From Nodularia sphaerocarpa UHCC 0038 (GTDB lineage Bacteria; Cyanobacteriota; Cyanobacteriia; Cyanobacteriales; Nostocaceae), in contig NZ_CP060140.1 of NCBI RefSeq assembly GCF_022376295.1, positions 2,980,356 through 3,044,355 of the forward strand: a DNA stretch of 64,000 nucleotides, in the 5' to 3' direction. The notes beneath the pieces were generated by a model that saw nothing but the letters and a program-made list of their open reading frames with translations, did not search any database and was not told the origin of the DNA. Each line of letters starts with the position of its first letter. Positions within the stretch are counted from its first letter, which is position 1. A program made the translations under genes and the position numbers. Below, one piece after another: positions 25,969 to 34,537 of the stretch.

Positions 25969-27144
25969 TTAGGATGAAAGCAGTTCTTGGAGACGCTGTT
26001 GAAAGGCTTTCATCCCAAAAAGTGCGATCGCCTGTTCTCTTAGCCATTCCCCATGACAACGCTGATCGTGTCCTTGCAAAATTTCTATAGCAGCTCTTGC
26101 TACCGCCTCTGGGTCGCGGTGCGGGACTCGCCACCCCAGTTTACCATCCTGCAAGGGGTCAGCCGAGCCATCGTCATCACCGGATAGCACTGGTACACCG
26201 CAAGTCATGGCTTCTAGATAGACAATCCCAAAGCCTTCTTGAGAGGGCATAATATAGGCATCAGCGAGGCGATAGTGGGCGATTAACTCTGCTGTCGGCA
26301 CAAAACCTGCAAACACGACGCGATCGCTCACTCCTAAATCTTCTGCTAGCTGGGCTAATCTTGGTTGGTCATCACCGCGACCAATTACCAAATATTTGAC
26401 TTCTGGGAACACTTGTGCTATTCGGGGTAAGGCGCGAATTGTGACATCTACACCTTTGTAAATATCTCCTGACCACAATCGCGCCACGGTCATTAATACT
26501 TTAGTACCACCTAAGCCATACTGCTCAATTAATTCTGGCTGTTTAGAACCAGGAGTAAATTGATCACCATCAATGGCACAAGGTAACATTTTGATTTTAT
26601 CAGGATTTAGACCATTGGCTGCACAAGCGCGATCGCGGCTGTAACGGCTAATTGTCCAAATGGCATTTGCTGACACTAAAGCGCTTCTTTCACTGTTTTT
26701 CAGAGGTTCCCAAACTTCTTTGCCATAAGTGAGGACTGTGTAGGGAATACCCAACGGTTGGCATAGGGTTTTAATGAGTACAGCTAGCTTAATATGACCA
26801 CAATAAACCTGCTGGGGGCGTTTTTGTAACAGAAACTTCAGCAAAGCCCCAGCCATTTTCAGCCTCCCCATTTGAGGCGACTTATTTTGAAAGTAATGAA
26901 ATTTTAAACTATCCGACTCTAAAGGATTTGAGTTGTCAACACTATCTCGCAACAAAAAAACTTCCGCTCTACAGCCAGGATTCAATCCCGCATAAGCACG
27001 AAAAATATCCTTAACATAAGATTGAATACCACCTTCGCGGGCAAAAATCTCTAAAAACACGAAGACATGGTTAGCTTGTTTGTTAAGTTTTTGAGCTAAA
27101 TTTGGCTTTTCTTTGGCTGTATCAATCCTTATCTTCTCTAGCAT
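25969..27144 (-). CDS. Glycosyltransferase family 4
   Basis: 391 residues with the two Rossmann-like halves of GT-B enzymes. Visible landmarks are EGGIQSYVKDIFRAY near the N-terminus (acceptor side), the central TVARLWSGDIYKGVDVTIRA and LVIGRGDD, and the sugar-nucleotide site PSQEGFGIVYLEAMTCGVPV with the conserved E-x7-E pair. It probably transfers a sugar to a lipid or polysaccharide acceptor at the inner face of the membrane; substrate unknown. Its start codon overlaps the end of the upstream ATPase gene by 23 bp, so the two are very likely cotranscribed and translationally coupled. Confidence 0.9.
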   Translation of the reverse strand: MLEKIRIDTAKEKPNLAQKLNKQANHVFVFLEIFAREGGIQSYVKDIFRAYAGLNPGCRAEVFLLRDSVDNSNPLESDSLKFHYFQNKSPQMGRLKMAGALLKFLLQKRPQQVYCGHIKLAVLIKTLCQPLGIPYTVLTYGKEVWEPLKNSERSALVSANAIWTISRYSRDRACAANGLNPDKIKMLPCAIDGDQFTPGSKQPELIEQYGLGGTKVLMTVARLWSGDIYKGVDVTIRALPRIAQVFPEVKYLVIGRGDDQPRLAQLAEDLGVSDRVVFAGFVPTAELIAHYRLADAYIMPSQEGFGIVYLEAMTCGVPVLSGDDDGSADPLQDGKLGWRVPHRDPEAVARAAIEILQGHDQRCHGEWLREQAIALFGMKAFQQRLQELLSS

Positions 27145-27565
27145 ATTTGAGAATCAGTAAACAATTTTTACCATCTGCACTGCGTTCGTAAACAACATGG
27201 TCAGCCAATCGTCGCAGGAGAAACCAGCCATATCCCCCTACTTGGAGTGTACCTGGCTGTGGCTCGGCGATCGCATCAGGATTGAAGGGTTTTCCTTGAT
27301 CCCAAATTCTCACCTCCAGTCTGTCAGTCCACAGACTAACTTCAATTTCTATGGTCGTTTCTGCTGGTAAAGCACCATGAGCGTGACGAACTGCGTTGGT
27401 AAAACCCTCGGCTAATGCTAAATTGAGGCGATAAATTTGGCTTTCTGACCAGCCAAATTGAGACAAATATTTTATACAGAATTGCTCAAACCATTGTTGT
27501 ACGTTGTTCAGGAGCTTTAGTTCGCTCTTCACCGCCAGATGGTCTTGCTGCACTATGGTAAGCAT
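27122..27565 (-). CDS. RsbW-like anti-sigma/serine kinase ATPase
   Basis: 147 residues from the ATG at 27565 (MLTIVQQDHL); the frame is open further upstream but that part lies in a mobile-element remnant. It is a lone HATPase_c domain: N-box LNLALAEGFTNAVRHAHG, G1 region VRIWDQGKPF and a lid ending GGYGWFLLRRLAD. Proteins of this type bind ATP and either sequester sigma factors or phosphorylate anti-sigma antagonists. Fusion by overlap with a GT4 gene suggests a switch that controls, or is controlled with, cell-surface polysaccharide synthesis; that is inference. No partner STAS or PP2C gene is seen nearby. Confidence 0.87.
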   Translation of the reverse strand: MLTIVQQDHLAVKSELKLLNNVQQWFEQFCIKYLSQFGWSESQIYRLNLALAEGFTNAVRHAHGALPAETTIEIEVSLWTDRLEVRIWDQGKPFNPDAIAEPQPGTLQVGGYGWFLLRRLADHVVYERSADGKNCLLILKYAREDKD

Positions 27566-27584
27566 TGACCTTGACTTGAATATA

Positions 27585-27830
27585 AGTTTATTGACGCACT
27601 CCCCCGCATGAATGACGGGGATTCTGGGTGAACTCAGCAATTGCAGGTACAACCCTTCTGACAGTGTTCCTCGCCCACCGGATAACGCCTGACCCGGAAG
27701 ATGTTTGCCCCGGATTATGACCTATAATAGCAAGCAAGCGTATGTACTGTACCATTTAATCGCCGAATTTATTTGGCTATTCTCTTATATTCCCCGCCTA
27801 AATGACCCGTCATTTAGGCGGTACTCGTAA
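27585..27830. mobile_element. Remnant resembling the ends of an IS200/IS605-type element
   Basis: Two hairpins border this stretch: CCCCG-N9-CGGGG at 27602-27620, next to GCACTCCCCCGCATGAATGACG, and a perfect 13-bp stem CCGCCTAAATGAC-CC-GTCATTTAGGCGG at 27794-27821. The first closely recalls right ends of cyanobacterial IS200/IS605 elements and the second a subterminal left-end hairpin. No transposase frame survives between them (about 170 bp), so it may be a palindrome-associated non-autonomous derivative. It lies directly upstream of the RsbW-like gene. The family assignment is from pattern memory only. Confidence 0.45.
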
Positions 27831-28050
27831 AAATGCCTGTATTTGTTTTTTTTAGCGAATTTTGAGTTAGGTAATCTAGTTTCTATCTAAAACTCAAAAT
27901 CCTCAATCCTACTTGAAAACTAAAATTGACACCTGTACGTTTCAAAACTACATCAGCCAAAAGTATGAGCAACTTTCAAAGAAAACTTCACTGCTAAATT
28001 TGGTAGATGATCTTGAAACTACAGGTGTCAAAGGCTATTTGCTGCCTAGC

Positions 28051-28533
28051 TTAGAACAATCCTAATGTCAAGGATTTATCCAATGGTAAAGCTGCACCAA
28101 TACCTAGCCACAGGGTGACAAGTGTACCAACCAGGAACACTGTAGTCGCAACTGGACGACGGAAGGGGTTTTGGAACTTGTTCACGTTCTCAATAAAAGG
28201 AACGAGGATCAGTCCCAGAGGCACAGCAGCCATTGCTAACACTCCTAAAAGTTTGTTAGGAAGCGATCGCAAAATCTGGAATACAGGATACAAATACCAT
28301 TCTGGTAAAATTTCCAAAGGTGTAGCAAACGGATTTGCTGGTTCACCGGTCATTGCTGGGTCTAGCACAGCTAGAGCCACAATACAAGCAAATGAACCCA
28401 TGATCACAATCGGAAACACATACAGTAGGTCATTAGGCCAAGCGGGTTCACCATAGTAATTGTGACCCATGCCTTTGGCGAGTTTAGCTCTTAACTGAGG
28501 ATCACTCAGATCGGGGGGTTTGTGCGTTGACAT
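28051..28533 (-). CDS. petD: Cytochrome b6f complex subunit IV
   Basis: 160 residues with three membrane helices and typical PetD text: [20 protein letters not shown], the quinol-site PEWY motif ([16 protein letters not shown]) and [14 protein letters not shown]. PetD with cytochrome b6 forms the quinol-oxidising core of the thylakoid b6f complex. It lies downstream of petB on the same strand, but with a 305-bp gap that contains a dispersed repeat, wider than in many cyanobacteria. Confidence 0.98.
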   Translation of the reverse strand: MSTHKPPDLSDPQLRAKLAKGMGHNYYGEPAWPNDLLYVFPIVIMGSFACIVALAVLDPAMTGEPANPFATPLEILPEWYLYPVFQILRSLPNKLLGVLAMAAVPLGLILVPFIENVNKFQNPFRRPVATTVFLVGTLVTLWLGIGAALPLDKSLTLGLF

Positions 28534-28608
28534 ATTTTAATGCGCTCTCCTGCTCAAATTCAGTTAAAGCATTTGTGTAAGCCATCAGCTATGAGACCAA
28601 ACCCAGTA

Positions 28609-28697
28609 CAGCACGGCGTAAATAGCACAACCATCTCAAATCATTTTCAACTTTTGACTTTTGATTTTTGACTTTCGCCTTGCGGAGGGGGTCTACA
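28609..28697. repeat. Dispersed CAGCACGGCGTAAAT...GACTTTTGA element between petB and petD
   Basis: Starts CAGTACAGCACGGCGTAAAT and ends after repeated GACTTTTGA/ATTTTTGA units with CGCCTTGCGGAGGG. The same two ends, in the same order, bound the 111-bp element at 32051-32161, and single ends occur at 9511-9556 and 39624-39650. It looks like a member of a small non-coding mobile family lodged inside the petBD unit. Confidence 0.6.
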
Positions 28698-28838
28698 GCT
28701 TTCAGCTTCAAATACAAGTCTTTGCTCTTATTGTCGCTTATCAGAGATTAATTGCTAATTTCTCATAAGTTTAAAACAAACATTTGCATCTGGAAACTAA
28801 AAGCTGTGGTCTTGTTGCATTTTGGCTTAATTATCAGA

Positions 28839-29486
28839 TTACAAAGGACCAGAAATACCTTGCTTGCGGATCATCAAGAAGTGGAACAGCATGAACACAG
28901 CAATTAACCAAGGCAGTACAAAGGTGTGAGCGCTGTAGTAGCGAGTCAGCGTTGCTTGACCAACACTAGAACCACCGCGTAGCATATCAGAAATAAAAAC
29001 ACCAACTACGGGAATTGCTTCTGGTACGCCGCTAACGATTTTAACCGCCCAGTAACCAACTTGGTCCCAAGGTAGGGAATAACCTGTAACACCAAAAGAA
29101 ACGGTGATTACAGCTAGGATGACACCACTTACCCAAGTTAACTCGCGGGGCTTTTTAAAGCCACCTGTGAGGTACACCCGAAAGGTGTGCAGAATCATCA
29201 TTAACACCATCATGCTGGCAGACCAGCGATGAATGGAGCGAATCAGCCAGCCGAAGTTCACACCATTCATGATGTACTCTACCGAAGAGTAAGCTTCAGC
29301 CACTGTGGGCTTATAGTAGAACGTCATCGCAAATCCAGTGGCGAACTGGATGAGAAAGCAAACTAGGGTAATTCCGCCCAAGCAATAAAAGATATTTACA
29401 TGGGGAGGCACATACTTGCTAGTTACGTCCTCTGCGAGCGCTTCCAGATCTAAGCGCTCCTCAAACCAGTCGTAAACGTTGGCCAT
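28839..29486 (-). CDS. petB: Cytochrome b6
   Basis: 215 residues, four membrane helices. The haem ligands His86, His100, His187 and His202 and the covalent haem c Cys35 (NIFYCLGG) are all in place; [18 protein letters not shown] and [10 protein letters not shown] are typical. It is the redox core of the thylakoid b6f complex together with PetD (downstream) and PetM (encoded at 7099-7203). The gene is divergent from ctpA across a 380-bp spacer. Confidence 0.98.
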   Translation of the reverse strand: MANVYDWFEERLDLEALAEDVTSKYVPPHVNIFYCLGGITLVCFLIQFATGFAMTFYYKPTVAEAYSSVEYIMNGVNFGWLIRSIHRWSASMMVLMMILHTFRVYLTGGFKKPRELTWVSGVILAVITVSFGVTGYSLPWDQVGYWAVKIVSGVPEAIPVVGVFISDMLRGGSSVGQATLTRYYSAHTFVLPWLIAVFMLFHFLMIRKQGISGPL

Positions 29487-29866
29487 ACAATCTCAAGTTC
29501 CTAAAAATCGGTTGCGGTTGATCAATCTCCCAATTAACAAGTTTGGGATTTTCACAAAGGGGAGTTTGTTCGTTGGCTTTTCAGCCTTCAGAATGATAAG
29601 ACTTTTCAGAAACTTAACACTCTGTAAATATGGAATATATTGCGTTCTCTTGGCAAGCCAACACCAAAAATGCTAGTTACCAACTGGATCTTATCGTTTT
29701 TTGAGTTGAATCCACCTCATCGGTTTTTTGAACAAGTTGATGAGAGGAATGCACCACTTCTATAAAAAAAGTAACATAGTTGAGATATAGATTTCATCAA
29801 CGACGAGATAACTAGGCATTTTTGGGCAGTGTTTTTCGGCAATTTGGGAGCAGGTGGAGTTTGGAA
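29487..29866. promoter_or_regulatory. Divergent petB / ctpA promoter region
   Basis: A 380-bp spacer between divergent petB and ctpA that must contain both promoters. A GGTGGAG ribosome-site-like stretch (29853-29859) precedes the ctpA start. I saw no repeats or strong dyads; specific promoter boxes could not be set with confidence. Confidence 0.45.
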
Positions 29867-31120
29867 ATGGGGTTCATGCAAAAACAGGTTTTTCGGCTGG
29901 GATTTTCACTGCTAGTGGCGTTTTGGTTGGCGCTGGGCGCTCTCATCCAACCAGCAGCAGCTTTAACGGATGAGCAAAAACTAGTTTCAGAAGTTTGGCG
30001 AATTGTCAATCGAAGTTATCTAGATGAGACCTTTAATCATCAAAATTGGTCGCAGGCGAGGCAAAAGGCACTGGAGAAGCCGCTCAAAAATCAGGAAGCA
30101 GCTTATGCAGCCATTCAGAAAATGCTCAAGACTCTGGGTGATCCTTTTACCCGCTTTTTAGACCCGGAACAGTACCGCAGTTTGCAGGTGAATACTTCTG
30201 GTGAACTGACTGGGGTGGGGTTACAAATTGCGCTCAATCCAGAGACCGGAAAGCTGGAAGTAGTAACTCCCATTCTGGATTCACCAGCAGATGCAGCCGG
30301 GATTCAACCTCGCGATCGCATTCTCAAAATAGAAGGCATTCTCACCGAAAATTTGACTCTTGACGAAGCCGCGACCAGAATGCGGGGGCCTGTTGGTAGT
30401 TCCGTCACACTTGTGATTGAACGAGACGGAATAGGAGAAAAAGAAGTCAAAATAGTGCGCGATCGCATTGAGCTTAACCCTGTGGTAGCAGACCTGCGTT
30501 TTTCTCCTCAAGGTACGCCCATTGGCTACCTGCGCCTGACTCAATTCAACGCTAACGCCTCAATGGAATTAGCACACGCTATTTCTAGTTTAGAGAAAAA
30601 AGGCGCAGATGCATATATTTTAGATTTGCGAAATAATCCAGGAGGGTTATTACAATCAGGAATTGAAATTGCCCGTCTGTGGTTAAATTCCGGTACCATC
30701 GTCTACACGGTAAATCGCCAAGGTGTTCAGGGCAGTTTTGAATCATTTGGCCCAGCTTTGACAGACGATCCTCTAGTAATCTTAGTCAATGAAGGAACCG
30801 CCAGCGCCAGTGAAATTCTCGCCGGGGCGCTGCAAGATAACGGTCGTGCTACCTTGGTGGGCGAAACTACCTTTGGGAAAGGCTTAATTCAGTCCTTGTT
30901 TGAATTATCCGATGGTTCTGGCTTGGCAGTCACCATTGCTAAGTACGAAACACCTCAGCATCGGGATATTAACAAATTAGGAATTAAGCCAGATACCGTA
31001 ATTTCCCAAGCATCAATTACCCGCGCACAGATTGCCACAGCAGAGGACCTACAATATCAAGCAGCTGTGGAATTATTAAAGACCAATTCCGTGTTGGCGG
31101 GAGTAGAGAGTAGTCCGTAG
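29867..31120 (+). CDS. ctpA: Carboxyl-terminal processing protease CtpA
   Basis: About 417 residues from ATG 29867; ATG 29876 is the alternative and the TTG at 29822 is unlikely. A Sec signal peptide (LGFSLLVAFWLALGALIQPA then AAALTDE) sends it to the lumen or periplasm. A PDZ domain (about 100-180) precedes the S41 serine protease core: Ser313 in GTASASEIL and Lys338 in TTFGKG form the catalytic dyad at the usual spacing of 25. CtpA trims the D1 precursor of photosystem II. Cyanobacteria have two or three paralogues; location next to petBD, as I recall for Synechococcus PCC 7002, supports CtpA. Its stop codon lies inside a heptamer repeat. Confidence 0.9.
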   Translation: MGFMQKQVFRLGFSLLVAFWLALGALIQPAAALTDEQKLVSEVWRIVNRSYLDETFNHQNWSQARQKALEKPLKNQEAAYAAIQKMLKTLGDPFTRFLDPEQYRSLQVNTSGELTGVGLQIALNPETGKLEVVTPILDSPADAAGIQPRDRILKIEGILTENLTLDEAATRMRGPVGSSVTLVIERDGIGEKEVKIVRDRIELNPVVADLRFSPQGTPIGYLRLTQFNANASMELAHAISSLEKKGADAYILDLRNNPGGLLQSGIEIARLWLNSGTIVYTVNRQGVQGSFESFGPALTDDPLVILVNEGTASASEILAGALQDNGRATLVGETTFGKGLIQSLFELSDGSGLAVTIAKYETPQHRDINKLGIKPDTVISQASITRAQIATAEDLQYQAAVELLKTNSVLAGVESSP

Positions 31121-31133
31121 TCCGTAGTCCGTA
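31111..31133. repeat. STRR array (TAGTCCG)3 containing the ctpA stop codon
   Basis: Three exact TAGTCCG units plus TA begin seven bases before the TAG stop (31118-31120), so the last residues (SSP) and the stop are repeat-derived. Confidence 0.8.
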
Positions 31134-31207
31134 AAGAATTTTGGATTTTGGAGAAAGCGATCTTCGTAGCGTACGCAGCGCAGCGAGTATTTTAGATTGC
31201 AGTCTAA

Positions 31208-31237
31208 TCCAAAATCTAAAATCTAAAATCTAAAATT
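31208..31237. repeat. STRR array (ATCCAAA / ATCTAAA)4
   Basis: Four units plus AT lie between convergent ctpA and the metallo-beta-lactamase-fold gene, 7 bp from the latter's stop codon. Same unit as at 3597-3627. Confidence 0.8.
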
Positions 31238-31243
31238 GATTGA

Positions 31244-31903
31244 CTAATGACTAATGACAAGACGCTGGTATGCATTATCTATTACACGTTTACCTCTGAG
31301 AAAACCTGTGTTAGCACCGGGACAAATGTACTGGAGTGTTTCTGGTGTAAAACTTTCTAGTATTAATTTAAGACTTTTAATTTGTCTAGGCCAGTGAAAG
31401 GTTTTGGCTGTGCGAAAAGGTACTGGTTCGCCTTCCTGGTTGGGAACCAAATGGCGACCTGAAAACAGCACACCACCCAAATTACTGTAGTAAAGGCAAG
31501 ATGAACCCGGAGAATGTCCAGGTGTCCAAATGACTTGTGCTGTGGAGTTGAGTGTGAATTGCTGGGTAAAGCTGGTGAGAGTTAATCCAGGTAATAAATA
31601 AGCTTCTTGCTCTTGAATCAGCACTTCACAGCTAAAGGTTTGCTGAATTTCTGCTGTTTTACCAATAGCACCTCGATGAGTGAGAAATAACCAACGCACT
31701 CCACCATGCGATCGCAAAAAATCAAGATTTGTTGTATCGCCCGCCGGAGAATCTATGAGAATATTGCCTTCTTTTCCTACAATAAGATAAGAGGTTCCCC
31801 CTAATGTGTCCCGATTTGGTGGAAAAGCAAAGACGCTATCAAGCACCAAACGTGGTTGCTTCGCTGTCTGACTTGGCTGTTGAGGTAAAGGGCGCATGAG
31901 CAA
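31244..31903 (-). CDS. Metallo-beta-lactamase-fold protein with a degenerate metal site
   Basis: 219 residues. The fold is recognisable from GGTSYLIVGKEGNILIDSPAG, LFLTHRGAIG, TPGHSPGSSCLYY and VLFSGRHL. In active hydrolases the third of these reads THxHxDH; here it is THRGAIG, so most zinc ligands are missing, and the later conserved Asp and His positions (SGRHL, CPGANTG) are also changed. GHSPG is kept. It may be a non-catalytic relative, as found in several cyanobacterial families. It is convergent with ctpA and separated from it by repeat arrays. I cannot assign a role. Confidence 0.85.
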   Translation of the reverse strand: MLMRPLPQQPSQTAKQPRLVLDSVFAFPPNRDTLGGTSYLIVGKEGNILIDSPAGDTTNLDFLRSHGGVRWLFLTHRGAIGKTAEIQQTFSCEVLIQEQEAYLLPGLTLTSFTQQFTLNSTAQVIWTPGHSPGSSCLYYSNLGGVLFSGRHLVPNQEGEPVPFRTAKTFHWPRQIKSLKLILESFTPETLQYICPGANTGFLRGKRVIDNAYQRLVISH

Positions 31904-32050
31904 AAACCGAAACTGAGGAGTGGTAAAAATTGGGTGACAGAGTTGAAATTATCAAGAATTAACACTTGAGAATTAATAACTCCTGTTAACTGTGATAGAC
32001 AAATTGGGGTTCAGAGTCGGCCTGCTAGTGAAGGCTGTGGTACCGACACA

Positions 32051-32161
32051 CTAGTTCAGCACGGCGTAAATCGCACAAGTATCTAAAATCAATGAAAAGC
32101 TGATTATATAAGCTTTTTGACGTTTGAATTTTGACTTTTGACGAACGCCCTGCGGTGCTAG
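32051..32161. mobile_element. 111-bp MITE-like element before the site-2 protease gene
   Basis: Left end CTAGTTCAGCACGGCGT (32051-32067) and right end ACGCCCTGCGGTGCTAG (32145-32161) are imperfect inverted repeats, beginning and ending with CTAG. The inner part has TGACGTTTGAATTTTGACTTTTGACG-like units. Related ends occur at 9511-9556, 28609-28697 and 39624-39650. Its right end lies 33 bp before the likely protease ATG, and the open frame of the protease runs back into it. No clear target duplication was found. Confidence 0.55.
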
Positions 32162-32193
32162 TGAAACATTTTTTCCAAACAACTAAAGATCAG

Positions 32194-33666
32194 ATGACAT
32201 TTTGGTTTCTCCTCCTACTGGGACTAGCTACTTATCTAATAGTGCAGCGCAGCGTTGCTCAAATGACCAGCACGCCAGTTTGGTTGCTGTGGCTGGTGTT
32301 AATGACTCCATCTTTGATATTGAGCGGATGGACACTGATGTATGGAAGGGAACAACCGCCTCCATCAGCACTGGTTATTTGGCCATCAATTATCTGCGTT
32401 TTGTTATACTGGCTGTTGTTTCAATGGGGTCGGAGAACGCCAAGAGATAGATCAACTGCACCCCAGGCTATTGAATCACAATCGGCTATCCATCCTACCG
32501 CAGAACCAGTACCAGTGCGTCCCATTGAACCAACCGAAGAAACTCTACTGAGAAATTGTTTTCCCTGGTCTGTGTACTACATCCACAACATTGAGTACAG
32601 ACCCCAAGCTGTGATTTGTCGGGGTCAGATCAGAACAACACCGACTCAGGCTTATCAGCAGATTAAGGCCAATATTGAAGCGGAATTTGGCGATCGCTTT
32701 CTCCTGATTTTTCAAGAAGGTTTCAATGGTAAACCTTTCTTCGTACTTGTCCCTAATACTCAAGCAGCCAGAAATACCAGCAAGCCAGAAAATATCACAC
32801 GTCCAGGATTAGCTGCATTTTTGGTATTAGCTACTTTGGTCACTACCACTCTAGTGGGCGCGACTATCGCCGGGGCTGACCCCAAACAACTCGCATCTGA
32901 CCCAAGTGTTTTGTTACAAGGATTACCCTATGCTTTAGGGCTGATGACTATTTTGGGTATTCACGAACTTGGTCATTATTTGACAGCGCGATACTACAAA
33001 ATTCGGGCGACGCTGCCTTATTTTATTCCTCTGCCTTTCTTTTTAGGCACTTTTGGCGCATTTATTCAAATGCGTAGTCCCATTCCTCACCGCAAAGCTT
33101 TATTTGACGTGAGCATTGCTGGACCACTGGCGGGTTTTGTGGCAACTTTACCCTTATTAATATGGGGTTTGGTTAATTCGCAAGTGGTTCCGATGACTGA
33201 GCAACCGGGACTTTTAAACCCCGAAGCTCTCAACCCCAAGTCTTCAATTTTATTAGCATTGCTCTCCAAGCTAGCATTAGGGAGCGAGTTAACGTCAAAT
33301 TCAGCAATTAACCTTCATCCGATAGCCATAGCTGGTTTTCTGGGGCTAATCGTCACAGCTTTGAATTTGATGCCTGTAGGACAATTAGATGGAGGTCACA
33401 TTGTCCATGCGATGTTCGGACAGAAAACCGCAATAGTCATTGGTCAAATTTCCCGCTTATTACTACTACTACTTTCTTTAGTACAATCAGGATTTTTGCT
33501 CTGGGCGATTATCTTATTATTCATCCCCTTGATTGATGAACCTGCCTTGAATGATGTCACGGAACTAGATAATAAACGTGACATTTTAGGATTGATGGCA
33601 ATGGCATTGTTGGTCATTATTGTACTGCCATTACCGCAGGCGATCGCTAACTTATTGCAAATGTAA
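32194..33666 (+). CDS. Site-2-protease family membrane metalloprotease (EGY-like)
   Basis: About 490 residues from ATG 32194 (GTG 32161 and TTG 32131 lie in a mobile element). Two helices open the protein, then a soluble region, then the M50 core: HELGH at 257-261 binds zinc, with the second metal motif LDGGH (Asp399) about 140 residues later and NLMPVGQLDGG. FFLGTFGAFIQMRSP is typical of the plant EGY1/EGY2 group, chloroplast thylakoid proteases of cyanobacterial origin. It is expected to cut membrane-anchored regulators or process thylakoid proteins; substrates unknown here. The gene is followed by an unrelated secreted protein 209 bp away. Confidence 0.92.
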   Translation: MTFWFLLLLGLATYLIVQRSVAQMTSTPVWLLWLVLMTPSLILSGWTLMYGREQPPPSALVIWPSIICVLLYWLLFQWGRRTPRDRSTAPQAIESQSAIHPTAEPVPVRPIEPTEETLLRNCFPWSVYYIHNIEYRPQAVICRGQIRTTPTQAYQQIKANIEAEFGDRFLLIFQEGFNGKPFFVLVPNTQAARNTSKPENITRPGLAAFLVLATLVTTTLVGATIAGADPKQLASDPSVLLQGLPYALGLMTILGIHELGHYLTARYYKIRATLPYFIPLPFFLGTFGAFIQMRSPIPHRKALFDVSIAGPLAGFVATLPLLIWGLVNSQVVPMTEQPGLLNPEALNPKSSILLALLSKLALGSELTSNSAINLHPIAIAGFLGLIVTALNLMPVGQLDGGHIVHAMFGQKTAIVIGQISRLLLLLLSLVQSGFLLWAIILLFIPLIDEPALNDVTELDNKRDILGLMAMALLVIIVLPLPQAIANLLQM

Positions 33667-33875
33667 GTAAATACTCACAACTTTCTTCTTAAACAGGGAA
33701 CAACAACAGGCAACCTTAACTGAACAGTACCGCCCTACGCCCTACTCCTTTCTGATGATTAAATGAACTTTTTCTGAGCCAAAACTGAGGGTTGAACTGA
33801 CTTTTTTATACGTGGTAAACCCTTAATTATGGTTCAGCGAACAGATATCAATTTAACATCGAAGGAGATACAGTC

Positions 33876-34478
33876 ATGCGATTAAAACCTGTACCTACTG
33901 CCGCCGCTTTTATACTAGCTTTTGTCACGCCGAACGCAGCAGCAGCGTTGGTGAATCAATCCAACTCTGCCACTGAATTAGTACCTAGTAATACTATAAT
34001 CCAGACACCCAAACAGCCTATTTTTATTGCTGAAAACGATACATATTGGGGGCCGAATCGGGATTTTAAAATTTTGATGCCCGGTGAAGTTATCACAAAT
34101 ACAGTCGATCAATTGATATCTGTCAGTGCTACTCAGTCCGTGTACATCGTCATAAATAAAAAGTTTCCACAAGCTTCCAGGATACCTATTCCACAGTTGC
34201 GGCAAGTGTTACAAACTGCAATGAGGGAAAGTATTGGTCGTCAGGGCAAGATTATTCAAACTAATAATCTAGTAATTAATCAACATCCTGGCTTGGAGTT
34301 ACTGATGCAACATTCTGATGGAACTCTGGGACAATATCGCGCATTTGTGGTTAATCAGCGTTTTTATTTGATGGGAACTGTAACCACAGATGAGTTAACC
34401 ACAGAATCTGTTACCTTCTTTGATTCTTTTCGGGTTTATCCTGAGCGCATTCGTTATTCAAATCGGGATGTTTATTAA
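33876..34478 (+). CDS. Secreted protein of unknown function
   Basis: 200 residues with a signal peptide (RLKPVPTAAAFILAFVTPNA then AAALVNQ). A strong GAAGGAGATA ribosome site precedes the ATG. The mature part is a compact alpha/beta domain with DTYWGPNRDFKILMPGEV near its start and HSDGTLGQYRAFVVNQRFYL later; it recalls small cyanobacterial periplasmic or lipid-binding proteins with a GP(D/N)-xFKxxMPG motif, but I cannot name the family. No operon partners. Confidence 0.8.
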   Translation: MRLKPVPTAAAFILAFVTPNAAAALVNQSNSATELVPSNTIIQTPKQPIFIAENDTYWGPNRDFKILMPGEVITNTVDQLISVSATQSVYIVINKKFPQASRIPIPQLRQVLQTAMRESIGRQGKIIQTNNLVINQHPGLELLMQHSDGTLGQYRAFVVNQRFYLMGTVTTDELTTESVTFFDSFRVYPERIRYSNRDVY

Positions 34479-34537
34479 TGGTGAAAGTGCAAAATTATCT
34501 TTTGCATACTTGTTGCTAAAATCTGAGCGATTTTAAT

